The notes under the pieces were generated by a model. It did not search any database and was not told where the DNA came from. It worked only from the letters and a program-made list of their open reading frames with translations. This document shows positions 1-7,767 of a stretch of DNA of 64,000 bases, one piece after another. Both the position numbers and the translations under genes were made by a program. The DNA is from an uncultured Oscillospiraceae bacterium (lineage in GTDB: Bacteria > Bacillota > Clostridia > Oscillospirales > Oscillospiraceae): positions 1 through 64,000 of the forward strand of contig CAJUFJ010000004.1 of NCBI GenBank assembly GCA_910585815.1. The letters run 5' to 3'. The first letter of the stretch is position 1; each line of letters opens with the position of its first letter.

Positions 1-60
1 CCTCAGTCAGCCTTCGGCTGACAGCCCCTTTCAAAAGGGGCCTTTGGAGCAGGAAGGGAC
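1..60. repeat. Partial dispersed repeat, family B
   Basis: The window opens inside a dispersed repeat: CAGTCAGCCTTCGGCTGACAG forms a self-complementary stem and is followed by a CCCCTTT/AAAGGGG stem. The same modules recur at 10828-10931, 42572-42716, 47934-48175 and 60854-60962, always between genes. It contains no coding sequence and may act as a 3' end or terminator-like structure. Confidence 0.7.
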
Positions 61-118
61 CGGTTTACTCCTAAAAAGCCCCCCTTGCTAAAGGCTGCCC
101 CCGCACAGGTCTTTTGCG

Positions 119-1249
119 TCATCCCAGCCTGGCGGAGAAGCTGGCCAGCGCTTCGGAAATTTTAATCCGCTGGGGGCAGACCGCCTCGCAGCTGCGGCAG
201 CCCACACAGTCGGAGGGCTTTTTCCCGTCGGGCAGCTGGGCCACCCGCATGGGGGCGATAAAGCCGCCGCCGGTGAAGGTGTGTTCGTTATACAGCTCCA
301 GCAGCATGGGAATGTCCAGCCCCTGGGGGCAGTGGGTGGTGCAGTACCGGCAGGCGGTGCAGGGCACGCTGGTCTGTCCGGTCATGCTGTCGGCAATGGC
401 CAGCAGGGTCTGGAGCTCCTGACCGGACAGGGGCTTTTCCTCGGAGAATGTGCGCAGGTTGTCCTCTACCTGCTCCATGGTGGACATGCCGGACAGGGTG
501 ACGGTGACAGAGGGGAAAGACTGGAGGAATCGGAAGGCCCAGGCGGGCACGCCCTCATCGGGCCGCAGCTCACGCAGCCGGGCGGCGTACTCGTCGGACA
601 GCTTGGCCAGCCTGCCGCCCCGCAGGGGCTCCATCACCCATACGGGGATACCCCAGCTGTCCAGCAGCTCCACCTTGCCCCTGGCGTCCTGAAAGTCCCA
701 GTCCAGCCAGTTGAGCTGAATCTGGCAGAACTCCATGTCCTTGCCGTAGGCCTCCAGAAAGCGCCGCATGGTGGTCAGGTCACCGTGGGCGGAGAAGCCC
801 AGGTGCTTGATCTGCCCCGCCTTCTTCCGGGCCATGAGGGAGTCGTAGATGTGAAATTTAGGGTCCAGGTAGGCGTCGATGTTCATTTCGCAGACGTTGT
901 GAAACAGGTAGAAATCGAAGTAGTCCACCTGGCATTTTTCCAGCTGCTGGTCGAAAATTTCCTCCACCTTGTCCATGTTGGCCAGGTCGTAGCCGGGGAA
1001 TTTGTCGGCCAGACAGAAGCTGTCCCGGGGGTACTGCTTCAAAATCCTGCCCATGACAATCTCCGAATTGCCGGCGTGGTAGCCCCAGGCGGTGTCGTAG
1101 TAGTTGACGCCCCCTTCCATGGCCCGGGCAATGAGCCGGGCGGCCTCCGCCTCGTTGACGTGGGCGTCATTGCCGTCCACGGTGGGCAGGCGCATACAGC
1201 CAAAGCCCAGAGCGGAGAGCTTTCTGTCCTGAAACTGCTTGTAAATCAT
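119..1249 (-). CDS. Aldo/keto reductase with C-terminal 2x[4Fe-4S] ferredoxin domain
   Basis: A 376-residue cytoplasmic oxidoreductase. Residues 1-290 are an aldo/keto reductase barrel with the usual tetrad visible: D52 and Y57 in YDTAWGY, K83 and H117. The C-terminus holds two CxxCxxCxxxC clusters (C297/C300/C303/C307 and C348/C351/C354/C358), so electrons probably come from a ferredoxin-type chain rather than only NADPH. The substrate cannot be read from sequence. It is divergent from a MerR regulator, and its promoter (-35 at 1345, -10 at 1320 on the minus strand) has a 19-bp spacer filled by a dyad, so it is probably MerR-activated. Start: ATG at 1249. Confidence 0.9.
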   Translation of the reverse strand: MIYKQFQDRKLSALGFGCMRLPTVDGNDAHVNEAEAARLIARAMEGGVNYYDTAWGYHAGNSEIVMGRILKQYPRDSFCLADKFPGYDLANMDKVEEIFDQQLEKCQVDYFDFYLFHNVCEMNIDAYLDPKFHIYDSLMARKKAGQIKHLGFSAHGDLTTMRRFLEAYGKDMEFCQIQLNWLDWDFQDARGKVELLDSWGIPVWVMEPLRGGRLAKLSDEYAARLRELRPDEGVPAWAFRFLQSFPSVTVTLSGMSTMEQVEDNLRTFSEEKPLSGQELQTLLAIADSMTGQTSVPCTACRYCTTHCPQGLDIPMLLELYNEHTFTGGGFIAPMRVAQLPDGKKPSDCVGCRSCEAVCPQRIKISEALASFSARLG

Positions 1250-1265
1250 AAAATCTTCCTTTCCG

Positions 1266-1294
1266 TTGACGAATGAGCCAGGGCGCGTTATAAT
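1266..1294 (+). promoter_or_regulatory. Promoter for the MerR-VOC operon
   Basis: TTGACG (1266-1271), a 17-bp spacer and a perfect TATAAT (1289-1294) read rightward to the MerR gene at 1365. The expected start of transcription, about 1301, places the MerR dyad (1323-1342) in the leader, so bound MerR could also repress its own gene. That role is inferred. Confidence 0.65.
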
Positions 1295-1314
1295 GGCCCT
1301 GTAAGTATGAAATA

Positions 1315-1345
1315 ATTATACAACTTGAAGTCAACTTCAAGTCAA
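1315..1345 (-). promoter_or_regulatory. MerR-type 19-bp-spacer promoter and operator
   Basis: On the minus strand TTGACT (1345-1340) and TATAAT (1320-1315) are separated by 19 bp, the over-long spacing typical of MerR-activated promoters. The spacer is covered by the dyad ACTTGAAGT-CA-ACTTCAAGT (1323-1342). It faces the aldo/keto reductase gene and is next to the gene of a MerR protein, so the assignment is well supported. Confidence 0.8.
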
Positions 1346-1364
1346 GCCTTTTGGGGGAGATTTT

Positions 1365-1832
1365 ATGTTTTATACCATTGGCGAGATGGCCCGGAAGCTG
1401 AATGTGGCCCCGTCCACCCTGCGGTACTACGACAAGGAGGGTCTGCTGCCCTTTGTGGAGCGGTCCAGCGGGGGTATCCGTATGTTCAAGGACGAGGATA
1501 TGGAGTGGCTGCGGATGCTGGGCTGCCTGAAAAAGGCGGGGATGCCCCTGAAGGAGATCAAATCCTTTATGGACTGGTCCCGCCAGGGGGACGCCACCAT
1601 CGGCCGGCGGCTGGACCTGCTGGAAAAACAGCGCCAGTCGGTGCTGGACCAGCAGAAGCAGTTGGAGGACACCCTCCTCATGCTGGACTACAAGCGTTGG
1701 TACTACCAGACCGCCCAAAAAGCGGGCACCTGCGCCGTCCACGACACCATGGCGCTGGACCAGGTGCCGGAGCGGTTCCGACCGCTGAAAGAAGCGTGGA
1801 AGGTGGAGGAAGACAGAGAGGATCCGCTATGA
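1365..1832 (+). CDS. MerR family transcriptional regulator
   Basis: A 155-residue regulator with an N-terminal MerR winged helix (residues 2-70; FYTIGEMARKLNVAPSTLRYYDKEGLL) and a dimerisation coiled coil (about 80-125, rich in leucine and glutamine). It has the length of the NmlR/AdhR-like subgroup, which controls aldehyde and electrophile responses, but no effector-binding cysteine pattern is obvious. It probably activates the divergent aldo/keto reductase through the 19-bp-spacer promoter. The stop overlaps the next start (ATGA, 1829-1832), so it is translationally coupled to the VOC gene. Ribosome site GGGGGAG precedes ATG 1365. Confidence 0.9.
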   Translation: MFYTIGEMARKLNVAPSTLRYYDKEGLLPFVERSSGGIRMFKDEDMEWLRMLGCLKKAGMPLKEIKSFMDWSRQGDATIGRRLDLLEKQRQSVLDQQKQLEDTLLMLDYKRWYYQTAQKAGTCAVHDTMALDQVPERFRPLKEAWKVEEDREDPL

Positions 1833-2293
1833 AATTTACCAGTACCGTTATATCCGTGTCGGATGTGAATGTTTCCAGAAAATTTTATCAGGACCTGTTT
1901 GGTCTGGAACTGTATCAGGACTACGGAATCAACATCTCCTTCACCTGCGGTCTGTCCCTTCAGCAGGAGTTTGACTGGTTGGTTTCCATCCCCAAGGAAA
2001 CGGTGATGAAGCGGCCTCAAAACATGGAGTTGGCCTTTGAGACACGGGACTTTGACGGCTTCTTGGAAAAGCTGGGGCAGTACCCCGGTATCGAGTACCT
2101 GGGAAAGGTCATCGAACACAGTTGGGGACAGCGAGTGGTCCGGTTTTATGACCCGGACGGCCACATCATCGAGGTGGGCGAGGACATGAAGATGGTAATC
2201 GAGCGTTTTCTGTCCACCGGTATGACGATGGAGGAGGTGTCCGTCAAAATGGACATCTCCATCAAGGATTTAACAACTCTGCTAAACGAATAA
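1829..2293 (+). CDS. VOC (glyoxalase/bleomycin-resistance) family protein
   Basis: A 154-residue small cytoplasmic VOC-fold protein: two beta-alpha-beta-beta-beta modules start at TVISVSDVNVSRKFYQDLFGL and end at VVRFYDPDGHIIEVGE, the latter containing the usual C-terminal metal-ligand glutamate. The last 35 residues form an unusual helical tail (MTMEEVSVKMDISIKDLTT) resembling a short helix-turn-helix. Start ATG 1829 overlaps the MerR stop. The operon suggests that it helps handle the electrophile or aldehyde that induces the MerR regulon. Its substrate is unknown. Confidence 0.8.
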   Translation: MKFTSTVISVSDVNVSRKFYQDLFGLELYQDYGINISFTCGLSLQQEFDWLVSIPKETVMKRPQNMELAFETRDFDGFLEKLGQYPGIEYLGKVIEHSWGQRVVRFYDPDGHIIEVGEDMKMVIERFLSTGMTMEEVSVKMDISIKDLTTLLNE

Positions 2294-2308
2294 AACAGGA
2301 GAAAGCCT

Positions 2309-4675
2309 ATGAGCGACTTATTTGAAAAATCCATGGCCACCCTGGAGCTTCCCCGGGTTCTGGAGCTGCTGTCCGGGTGTGCCGTCACCGACGAGGGCCG
2401 GGAGCGGGCCCGAGAGCTGCGTCCCATGGACGATATCGACGACGTAAAACGGGCCCAGGCGGAGACCACCGCGGCCGTCAAGCTGCTGGTCCTCCGGGGG
2501 ACCCCCGGCTTCGCGGGTATCAGGCCCGTCGCCGCCAGCCTCCAGCGGGCGGACATGGGGGGAAGCCTGAATACCCGGGAGTTATTGGAGATTGCCGCCG
2601 TCCTCCGTGCGGCCCGCACCGCCTCGGACTACGGGGCGGGGGAGGAGAAAACCCCCATCTCCCACCTGTTCCGCGCCCTCACCACCAACCGCTTTCTGGA
2701 GGACACCATCACCAACTCCATCGTGGGGGAGGACGAGCTGGCCGACTCCGCCAGTCCGGAGCTGGCCTCCATCCGGCGGCACATGCGGGCCACCGAGTCC
2801 AAGGTGCGGGACATTCTGCAAAAGCTGATTTCCTCCAACCAGTCCAAGTATTTGCAGGAGTCCATCATCACCATCCGCTCCGACCGGTACGTGGTGCCGG
2901 TGAAGTCGGAGCACAAAAACGCCATCCCCGGCCTGGTCCACGACGTGTCCTCCTCGGGCTCCACCTTCTTCATCGAGCCTATGGGGGTGGTCAAAGCCAA
3001 CAACGAGCTGCGGGAGCTGTTGGCCAAGGAGAAAAAGGAGATCGAGCGCATCCTGGCCGAGCTGTCCGCCCAGTGCGCTGCCCACAAGGAGGACATTTCG
3101 GAGGACTACCAGCTCCTGGTCTGGCTGGACGCCATTTTTGCTAGGGCCAAGCTGTCCCTGAAGCTGGAATGTACCGAGCCAAAGCTGTCTGACAAGTATC
3201 TCCACCTGCGGGGGGCACGCCACCCTCTGCTGGACCCGAAAAAGGCGGTAGCCAACGACCTGGAGCTGGGGGAGCGGTTCGACACTTTAGTGATCACCGG
3301 CCCCAACACCGGCGGCAAGACGGTTACCCTAAAGACCCTGGGTCTCATTACCCTCATGGCCCAGTGCGGTCTCCACATCCCGGCCAAGGACGATTCCACC
3401 GTCCGGGTATACGCCCGGGTGCTGGCCGACATCGGGGACGAGCAGTCTATCGCCCAATCCCTGTCCACTTTTTCCTCCCATATGACCAACATCGTGGGCA
3501 TTCTGGACGAGGCGGACGGTGATACCCTTATCCTCTTTGACGAGCTGGGGGCGGGCACCGACCCGGTGGAGGGGGCTGCCCTGGCGGCGGCCATCATTGA
3601 GAGCGCCCGGGGCATCGGGGCCCAGGTGGCAGCCACCACCCACTACGCCGAGTTGAAGGTCTACGCCATGACCACCCCCGGGGTGGAGAACGCCTCCTGT
3701 GAGTTCAACGTGGAGACCCTGGCCCCCACCTACCGGCTGGTGCTGGGCATCCCGGGAAAATCCAACGCCTTCGCCATCTCCCGGCGGCTGGGGCTCCCCG
3801 AGTATATCATCGAAAAGGCCGCCGCCCGGCTGGATGCGGAGAATGTCCGGTTTGAGGACGTGCTCACCCGGCTGGACCAGCAACGCCAAGAGATGGAGAA
3901 GGAGCGGGCCGAGGCCCGCCGGCTCAAGCTGGACATGGAGCAGAGTGCGGAGAAGGCCCGGGAGTACCGGGAGAAGCTGGAGGCCGAGCGGGCCAAGGTA
4001 GTGGAGAAGGCCAACGCCGAGGCTCGGGCCATCATCGAGGAGGCCCGGGCGGCCAGCGACCTGGCTATCAACGAGCTGAAGGAGCTGAAAAAGCGCCAGG
4101 ACCTGGACTGGCAGCAGGTGAACGACGGCCGCGCCGAAGCCCGCCGGCTCCTCAACGAGGCGGAGCGGAACATCGGCGGCCCCGCCCCGGAGGTGGAGGC
4201 CCCGCCCCCCACCCGCCCGGCGGTGAAAGGGGATACGGTGGAGCTGGTGTCTATGGGCACCAAGGCCACGGTGCTTTCCGTCAACAAGGACGGTTCCCTC
4301 CAGCTTCAGGCGGGCATTTTGAAAATTTCCGCCAAGCAGGAGGAGGTCCGGGTGGTGGAGGGGGAGACCCAGGCCCAGAAGGACGTCCGGCGCATCATCG
4401 CCCGGGCGGAGCACACCCTGCGCACCGCCGCCGTCCCCAGCCAGATCGACCTGCGGGGCATGATGACCGACGAGGCCATCGCCAACCTGGAGCGTTTTCT
4501 GGACACCGCCATGATGGGCAAGCTGGAGACGGTCACCATCATCCACGGCAAGGGCACCGGCGCGGTGCGCACCGCCGTGCGGACCTATTTGAAGCGCAGC
4601 CGCTATGTAAAATCCTTCCGCCCCGGCCGCTACGGCGAAGGGGAGGACGGCGTCACCGTGGCGGAGCTGAAATGA
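2309..4675 (+). CDS. mutS2: Endonuclease MutS2
   Basis: A 788-residue MutS2. In order: MutS-like core and clamp helices (1-310), ATPase with Walker A GPNTGGKT (near residue 330) and Walker B LILFDELGAGTDP (near 408), a long charged coiled coil (about 515-625), a KOW-like segment (about 635-680) and a C-terminal Smr nuclease domain (about 710-788) with the DLRG and IHGKGTGAVR motifs. It lacks the mismatch-reading domain of MutS. The family suppresses recombination and rescues collided ribosomes. ATG 2309 follows AACAGGAG. Full length, ordinary codon use. Confidence 0.96.
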   Translation: MSDLFEKSMATLELPRVLELLSGCAVTDEGRERARELRPMDDIDDVKRAQAETTAAVKLLVLRGTPGFAGIRPVAASLQRADMGGSLNTRELLEIAAVLRAARTASDYGAGEEKTPISHLFRALTTNRFLEDTITNSIVGEDELADSASPELASIRRHMRATESKVRDILQKLISSNQSKYLQESIITIRSDRYVVPVKSEHKNAIPGLVHDVSSSGSTFFIEPMGVVKANNELRELLAKEKKEIERILAELSAQCAAHKEDISEDYQLLVWLDAIFARAKLSLKLECTEPKLSDKYLHLRGARHPLLDPKKAVANDLELGERFDTLVITGPNTGGKTVTLKTLGLITLMAQCGLHIPAKDDSTVRVYARVLADIGDEQSIAQSLSTFSSHMTNIVGILDEADGDTLILFDELGAGTDPVEGAALAAAIIESARGIGAQVAATTHYAELKVYAMTTPGVENASCEFNVETLAPTYRLVLGIPGKSNAFAISRRLGLPEYIIEKAAARLDAENVRFEDVLTRLDQQRQEMEKERAEARRLKLDMEQSAEKAREYREKLEAERAKVVEKANAEARAIIEEARAASDLAINELKELKKRQDLDWQQVNDGRAEARRLLNEAERNIGGPAPEVEAPPPTRPAVKGDTVELVSMGTKATVLSVNKDGSLQLQAGILKISAKQEEVRVVEGETQAQKDVRRIIARAEHTLRTAAVPSQIDLRGMMTDEAIANLERFLDTAMMGKLETVTIIHGKGTGAVRTAVRTYLKRSRYVKSFRPGRYGEGEDGVTVAELK

Positions 4676-4779
4676 GCAGGACCGTCAATTTTGCCGCATA
4701 TCCAAGTGAAATAGCATCAGGTACAGATAATCCCTACAGTGGCTACGGACAAGTCACCATCGGCTACGGCGGCGGCTAA
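4672..4779 (+). CDS. Possible 35-residue Gly/Tyr-rich microprotein
   Basis: This short frame starts at an ATGA overlap with the mutS2 stop (ATG 4672) behind a GGAG five bases upstream, and ends at TAA 4777 just before the terminator at 4799. The product would be 35 residues ending in YSGYGQVTIGYGGG. Coupling and position favour translation; the mixed third-position base use, unlike mutS2, argues against long-term coding selection. No function is proposed. Confidence 0.35.
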   Translation: MSRTVNFAAYPSEIASGTDNPYSGYGQVTIGYGGG

Positions 4780-4798
4780 ATTGCATAATGTAACCAGT

Positions 4799-4829
4799 AA
4801 AGGCAGTTGGTATTATCCAACTGCCTTTT
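4799..4829. terminator. Bidirectional terminator between mutS2 and rlmA
   Basis: AAAGGCAGTTGG / CCAACTGCCTTT form a perfect 12-bp stem with loop TATTAT and a run of T on the right and of A on the left. The right arm encodes the last residues and stop of rlmA, which runs the opposite way. Confidence 0.85.
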
Positions 4830-5649
4830 GATACAGGTGCAGGTCAAAGCCGATTTGGCAGGTCAGCCGGTCCAGCGCCTCCAGTCGGCGGACGCCCTCT
4901 TTTGGGGTTTTCCAGGCGTAGGGCGTCATGCCGAACAGGGCCATAATATCGGCGCCGGCGTCCAGATCAGCTGTATAGCGGATTTCCCTTACACCCCGCC
5001 AGACAAAGCCGGGGTAGTCCTCCCGCTTCGACGGGTTCTTATAGGGCTCTCGGTAGAGGACCTCCTTCATCTCCCACAGGTGCCGGGCGGAGGGCACCGC
5101 GTAGCAGAACAGCCCGCCGGGGCGGAGCACCCGGGCGAACTCCTCCGCGGCCAGAGGGGAGAAGATATTCACCAGCACGTCTGCCGTCCCGTTTGCCAGA
5201 GGCAGGTGGTAGGCCGACGCCACGGCGAATTCCCCCTCCGGGACCCGCCTGGCCGCCCGGCGCAGGGCGGCTCTGGACAGGTCCACCCCGGCAATCCGGG
5301 GGGCGAGCCCGGCCTCTGTCAGCCCCTGGAACAGCCCGGCGGTGTAATATCCCTCGCCGCAGCCGCTGTCCAGGACGACGGGGGCGGGGAAACTTACCGC
5401 GTACTGGGCGACGGCCTGGCACAGGGCCTCCCGCAGGGGGGAGTAGTACCCCTTTTCCAGAAAGGCCGCCCGGGCGGCCACCATAGCCTTGTCGTCCCCC
5501 GGGTCTTTGGAGTGCTTCCGGTTGGCGGGAAGCAGGTGGACATACCCGGCGGCGGCCCGGTCGAAGCTGTGGCGGCCGGGACAGAGCCAGCGGTCCGGCT
5601 CCCGCTCCAGCGGGGCCCCGCACAGGGGACAGCAAAACAGACTTTTCAC
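4813..5649 (-). CDS. rlmA: 23S rRNA (guanine-N1)-methyltransferase, RlmA family
   Basis: A 278-residue SAM-dependent methyltransferase. The N-terminus has the family's zinc site (C7, C10, C23, H27 in CPLC...CPGRHSF), followed by a conserved AAAGYVHLL segment and motif I VLDSGCGEGYYT (about 92-103). RlmA enzymes methylate a guanine in the helix 33-35 region of 23S rRNA; the Gram-positive branch (RlmA-II/TlrB) modifies G748. The exact target base here is inferred. It is a single gene, convergent with mutS2, with its stop inside the shared terminator. Confidence 0.88.
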   Translation of the reverse strand: MKSLFCCPLCGAPLEREPDRWLCPGRHSFDRAAAGYVHLLPANRKHSKDPGDDKAMVAARAAFLEKGYYSPLREALCQAVAQYAVSFPAPVVLDSGCGEGYYTAGLFQGLTEAGLAPRIAGVDLSRAALRRAARRVPEGEFAVASAYHLPLANGTADVLVNIFSPLAAEEFARVLRPGGLFCYAVPSARHLWEMKEVLYREPYKNPSKREDYPGFVWRGVREIRYTADLDAGADIMALFGMTPYAWKTPKEGVRRLEALDRLTCQIGFDLHLYQKAVG

Positions 5650-5749
5650 GAAGCTTCACCTCTTATGCTTCCATGATATAGGCCGGGGCGAAAAAAGGCA
5701 AGGGAGTTTTGGAAAAAGGGGTCGAAATTTTGCCGCAGGTGTGCTATAT

Positions 5750-5820
5750 TGTAGGGGCGGACACTGTCCGCCCGCTGCTGAGCCTTCGACGTGGCCGGGC
5801 GCACATGTGCGCCCCTACAT
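5750..5820. repeat. Dispersed repeat, family A
   Basis: TGTAGGGGCGGAC...GTCCGCCC and GGGCGCAC...GTGCGCCCCTACA face each other, giving an imperfect palindrome with TGTAGGGGC ends. The repeat lies between rlmA and nth, just ahead of the nth ribosome site. Related copies are at 49279, 54198, 57898, 57962, 58776 and 63794, and one within ftsK. Confidence 0.8.
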
Positions 5821-5842
5821 CACATCCGAGAGGTGAACCGCT

Positions 5843-6487
5843 ATGAACAAAACCCCCGAGGATATCCGCGCCATTGTGGAGGAGCTGAAGGCCCTCTATC
5901 CCGACGGAATCTGCTCGCTGGAGTACAAAAAGGACTATGAACTGCTGTTTTCCGTCCGTCTGGCCGCCCAGTGTACCGACGAGCGGGTGAACAAGGTGAC
6001 CCCCGCCCTCTACGCCCGCTTCCCCACCCTGGAGGCCCTGGCGCAGGCCGACATCTCCGAGGTGGAGGAGTACATCCACTCCACCGGCTTCTTCCGGGCC
6101 AAGGCCAAGGATATCGTCCTGGCCTCTCAGATGCTCCTGCGGGATTACGGCGGCAAGGTGCCCAATACCATGGAGGACCTGCTGAAGCTCCCCGGCGTGG
6201 GGCGGAAGACGGCCAATCTCATCCTGGGGGACGTGTACCACACCCCTGGTGTGGTGGTGGCCGATACCCACTGTATCCGCATCACCGGCCTGCTGGGCCT
6301 CACTGACGGCACCAAGGACCCCGGCAAGGTGGAGACCCAGCTGCGGGCCGTCCTGCCCCCGGAGGAGTCCAACGACTTCTGCCACCGAATGGTCCTCCAC
6401 GGCCGGGCGGTGTGCATCGCCCGCCGGCCCCAGTGCACGCAGTGCACCCTGCGGCCCTGGTGCGATCACTTCGCGAAAAATTGCTGA
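5843..6487 (+). CDS. nth: Endonuclease III
   Basis: A 214-residue base-excision repair DNA glycosylase/AP lyase acting on oxidised pyrimidines. The helix-hairpin-helix LPGVGRKTANLIL (116-128) carries catalytic K122, the catalytic aspartate is D141 in VVADTHC, and the C-terminal [4Fe-4S] loop C191-x6-C198-x2-C201-x5-C207 is intact. The length is typical. Start ATG 5843 follows GAGAGGTGA. It stands alone and ends at a strong terminator. Confidence 0.96.
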   Translation: MNKTPEDIRAIVEELKALYPDGICSLEYKKDYELLFSVRLAAQCTDERVNKVTPALYARFPTLEALAQADISEVEEYIHSTGFFRAKAKDIVLASQMLLRDYGGKVPNTMEDLLKLPGVGRKTANLILGDVYHTPGVVVADTHCIRITGLLGLTDGTKDPGKVETQLRAVLPPEESNDFCHRMVLHGRAVCIARRPQCTQCTLRPWCDHFAKNC

Positions 6488-6497
6488 ATCCAAAATG

Positions 6498-6526
6498 AAA
6501 ACGCCGGGGTCAGTCCCCGGCGTTTT
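6498..6526. terminator. Bidirectional terminator after nth
   Basis: AAAACGCCGGGG / CCCCGGCGTTTT make a perfect 12-bp stem with loop TCAGT. It serves nth rightward and the small gene at 6510-6653 leftward, whose last codons lie in the stem. Confidence 0.88.
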
Positions 6527-6653
6527 CCCGTCCATTCGGTTTGTACTGATCTTTACCGGTTCCGATGAACAGAAGAAAATCATTGATTTTTTTTTCACTC
6601 CAACCATCAGACCTCAAACCGAGAAGAAGCCGCGCAACCTCCTGCATATTCAT
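6510..6653 (-). CDS. Small 47-residue protein, MNMQE/QYKP family
   Basis: A short gene starting at ATG 6653 after AGGAAAGGAG and ending at TGA 6512. The product begins MNMQE, has a GW motif at 17-18 and DQYKP near the end. It clearly resembles the 43-residue product at 59510-59641 (MNMQE..L...L.S.GW....I........G..QYKP), so the frame is real. It is predicted helical, cytoplasmic and charged, with no signal peptide. A promoter with extended -10 lies upstream (TG-n-TATAAT, -10 at 6707-6702). Function unknown. Confidence 0.75.
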   Translation of the reverse strand: MNMQEVARLLLGLRSDGWSEKKINDFLLFIGTGKDQYKPNGRENAGD

Positions 6654-6764
6654 GGGGATTCTCCTTTCCTGATTTACGTTGGTCCGTGTGATTGCATCCC
6701 TATTATATCATAGGGAAGTCAAAAATGGAATACTTAAAATTTATCGAAAAACAATAAAAATATA

Positions 6765-6793
6765 TTGACAATCAGTTTTCCCTGTGTTAGGAT
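6765..6793 (+). promoter_or_regulatory. Promoter of the DUF2975/YozG operon
   Basis: TTGACA (6765-6770), a 17-bp spacer and TAGGAT (6788-6793) lie in an A+T-rich stretch, 28 bp before ATG 6821. AAAGGAGG is the ribosome site. Confidence 0.75.
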
Positions 6794-6820
6794 GGGGCCA
6801 ACCGAAAGGAGGAATTTTCC

Positions 6821-7399
6821 ATGGAAAAGACGGCTGTCCAAAGGCTGGCCCGGATTTTAAAAATCTTGGTCATCGTGACTTTGATGTGCAATATTGTTGT
6901 ATTGCTTATGGTTCCCGCGCTGGTTACGCTAAAAATGAACTGGTGGGAACTGTTACAAATGGCGAAGGACCCCCACGAGCCGATTTCGCCGGTTTTAGTT
7001 GTAGTCTTTATGTGGCCGGAGGTCCTTCGGCATCTGTATCAGGGTTGGAGCAACCCCTATGTCATGCTGACGCTGTTTCTGGTGTTCTGTGGGGTCTGCA
7101 CCGCTGTGATTCTTTGGCAGGCAAAAAAGGTGCTGGACACAATTTTGAAAGGAGAGCCCTTTACCCTTGGCAATGCGGTCAATTTAAAACGAGCAGCAGT
7201 ATGCTGTTTTCTCATTGCTGGGGCGGCGTTGACCCGGCTGATCTGGGGACTGGCCTACTATCGAAGCATTGGTCCGTTGCTGAATTACAACGCCCTGTTC
7301 ATCCCTGTATTTTTTATGGCTGGGCTTGTATTTATGGTCATGTCCGCCCTGTTCCGCCAGGCGGCGGAGCTGAAGGAGGACCAGGACCTGACCATTTAG
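6821..7399 (+). CDS. DUF2975-type membrane protein
   Basis: A 192-residue protein with four predicted membrane helices (about 11-33, 75-100, 125-148, 158-180) in the arrangement of the DUF2975 family. In Firmicutes such proteins are usually encoded just before a YozG-type small repressor, as here. Family function is unknown; a role in sensing envelope state is a guess. It is the first gene of a compact operon (to 9277) behind a good promoter. Confidence 0.75.
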   Translation: MEKTAVQRLARILKILVIVTLMCNIVVLLMVPALVTLKMNWWELLQMAKDPHEPISPVLVVVFMWPEVLRHLYQGWSNPYVMLTLFLVFCGVCTAVILWQAKKVLDTILKGEPFTLGNAVNLKRAAVCCFLIAGAALTRLIWGLAYYRSIGPLLNYNALFIPVFFMAGLVFMVMSALFRQAAELKEDQDLTI

Positions 7400-7411
7400 G
7401 GGGTGGTGGCT

Positions 7412-7633
7412 GTGTCGATTATGGTAAACCTGGACGTGATGATGGCCAAGCGGAAGATATCCCTGGGGGAGCTGGCCCAAAAGGTTGACATAACTATGGC
7501 AAACCTGTCTATTTTGAAGAACAACAAGGCCCGTGCGGTGCGGTTTTCCACTTTGGAGGCCATCTGCAAGGCCCTGGACTGCCAGCCGGGGGATATTCTG
7601 GAGTTTGTGCCCGACGGGGAGGAGGAGCCATGA
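7412..7633 (+). CDS. YozG-type small XRE/Cro-like transcriptional regulator
   Basis: A 73-residue single-domain helix-turn-helix protein: MVNLDVMMAKRKISLGELAQKVDITMANLSILKNNKARAVRFSTLEAICKALDCQPGDILEF matches the YozG group closely. Start uncertain: GTG 7412 sits 6-8 bases after AGGGGG; ATG 7421 would give the conserved start MVNLDV. It is probably the regulator of this operon, possibly tethered functionally to the DUF2975 protein. The stop overlaps the next start (ATGA, 7630-7633). Confidence 0.88.
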   Translation: MSIMVNLDVMMAKRKISLGELAQKVDITMANLSILKNNKARAVRFSTLEAICKALDCQPGDILEFVPDGEEEP

Positions 7634-7767
7634 GAGGGAAGGGAAGGACTTTTGTGAAAGCCTTATGTAAACTTGCGATTCAGGCGCTGGCGGTTCTGGC
7701 CGGGGTATTGGCTGCCCTGTGGCTCTTTGCGCACATCATATTCCTGGGAGGACCGGGGCTGCTATGA
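7630..7767 (+). CDS. Small 45-residue single-pass membrane protein
   Basis: The ATG overlaps the YozG stop and the stop overlaps the next start (ATGA at 7764-7767), so it is coupled on both sides. A basic N-terminus (MRGKGRTFVKALCKL) is followed by one hydrophobic helix (residues about 16-40). No family recognised. Double coupling makes the reading credible despite its size. Confidence 0.6.
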   Translation: MRGKGRTFVKALCKLAIQALAVLAGVLAALWLFAHIIFLGGPGLL

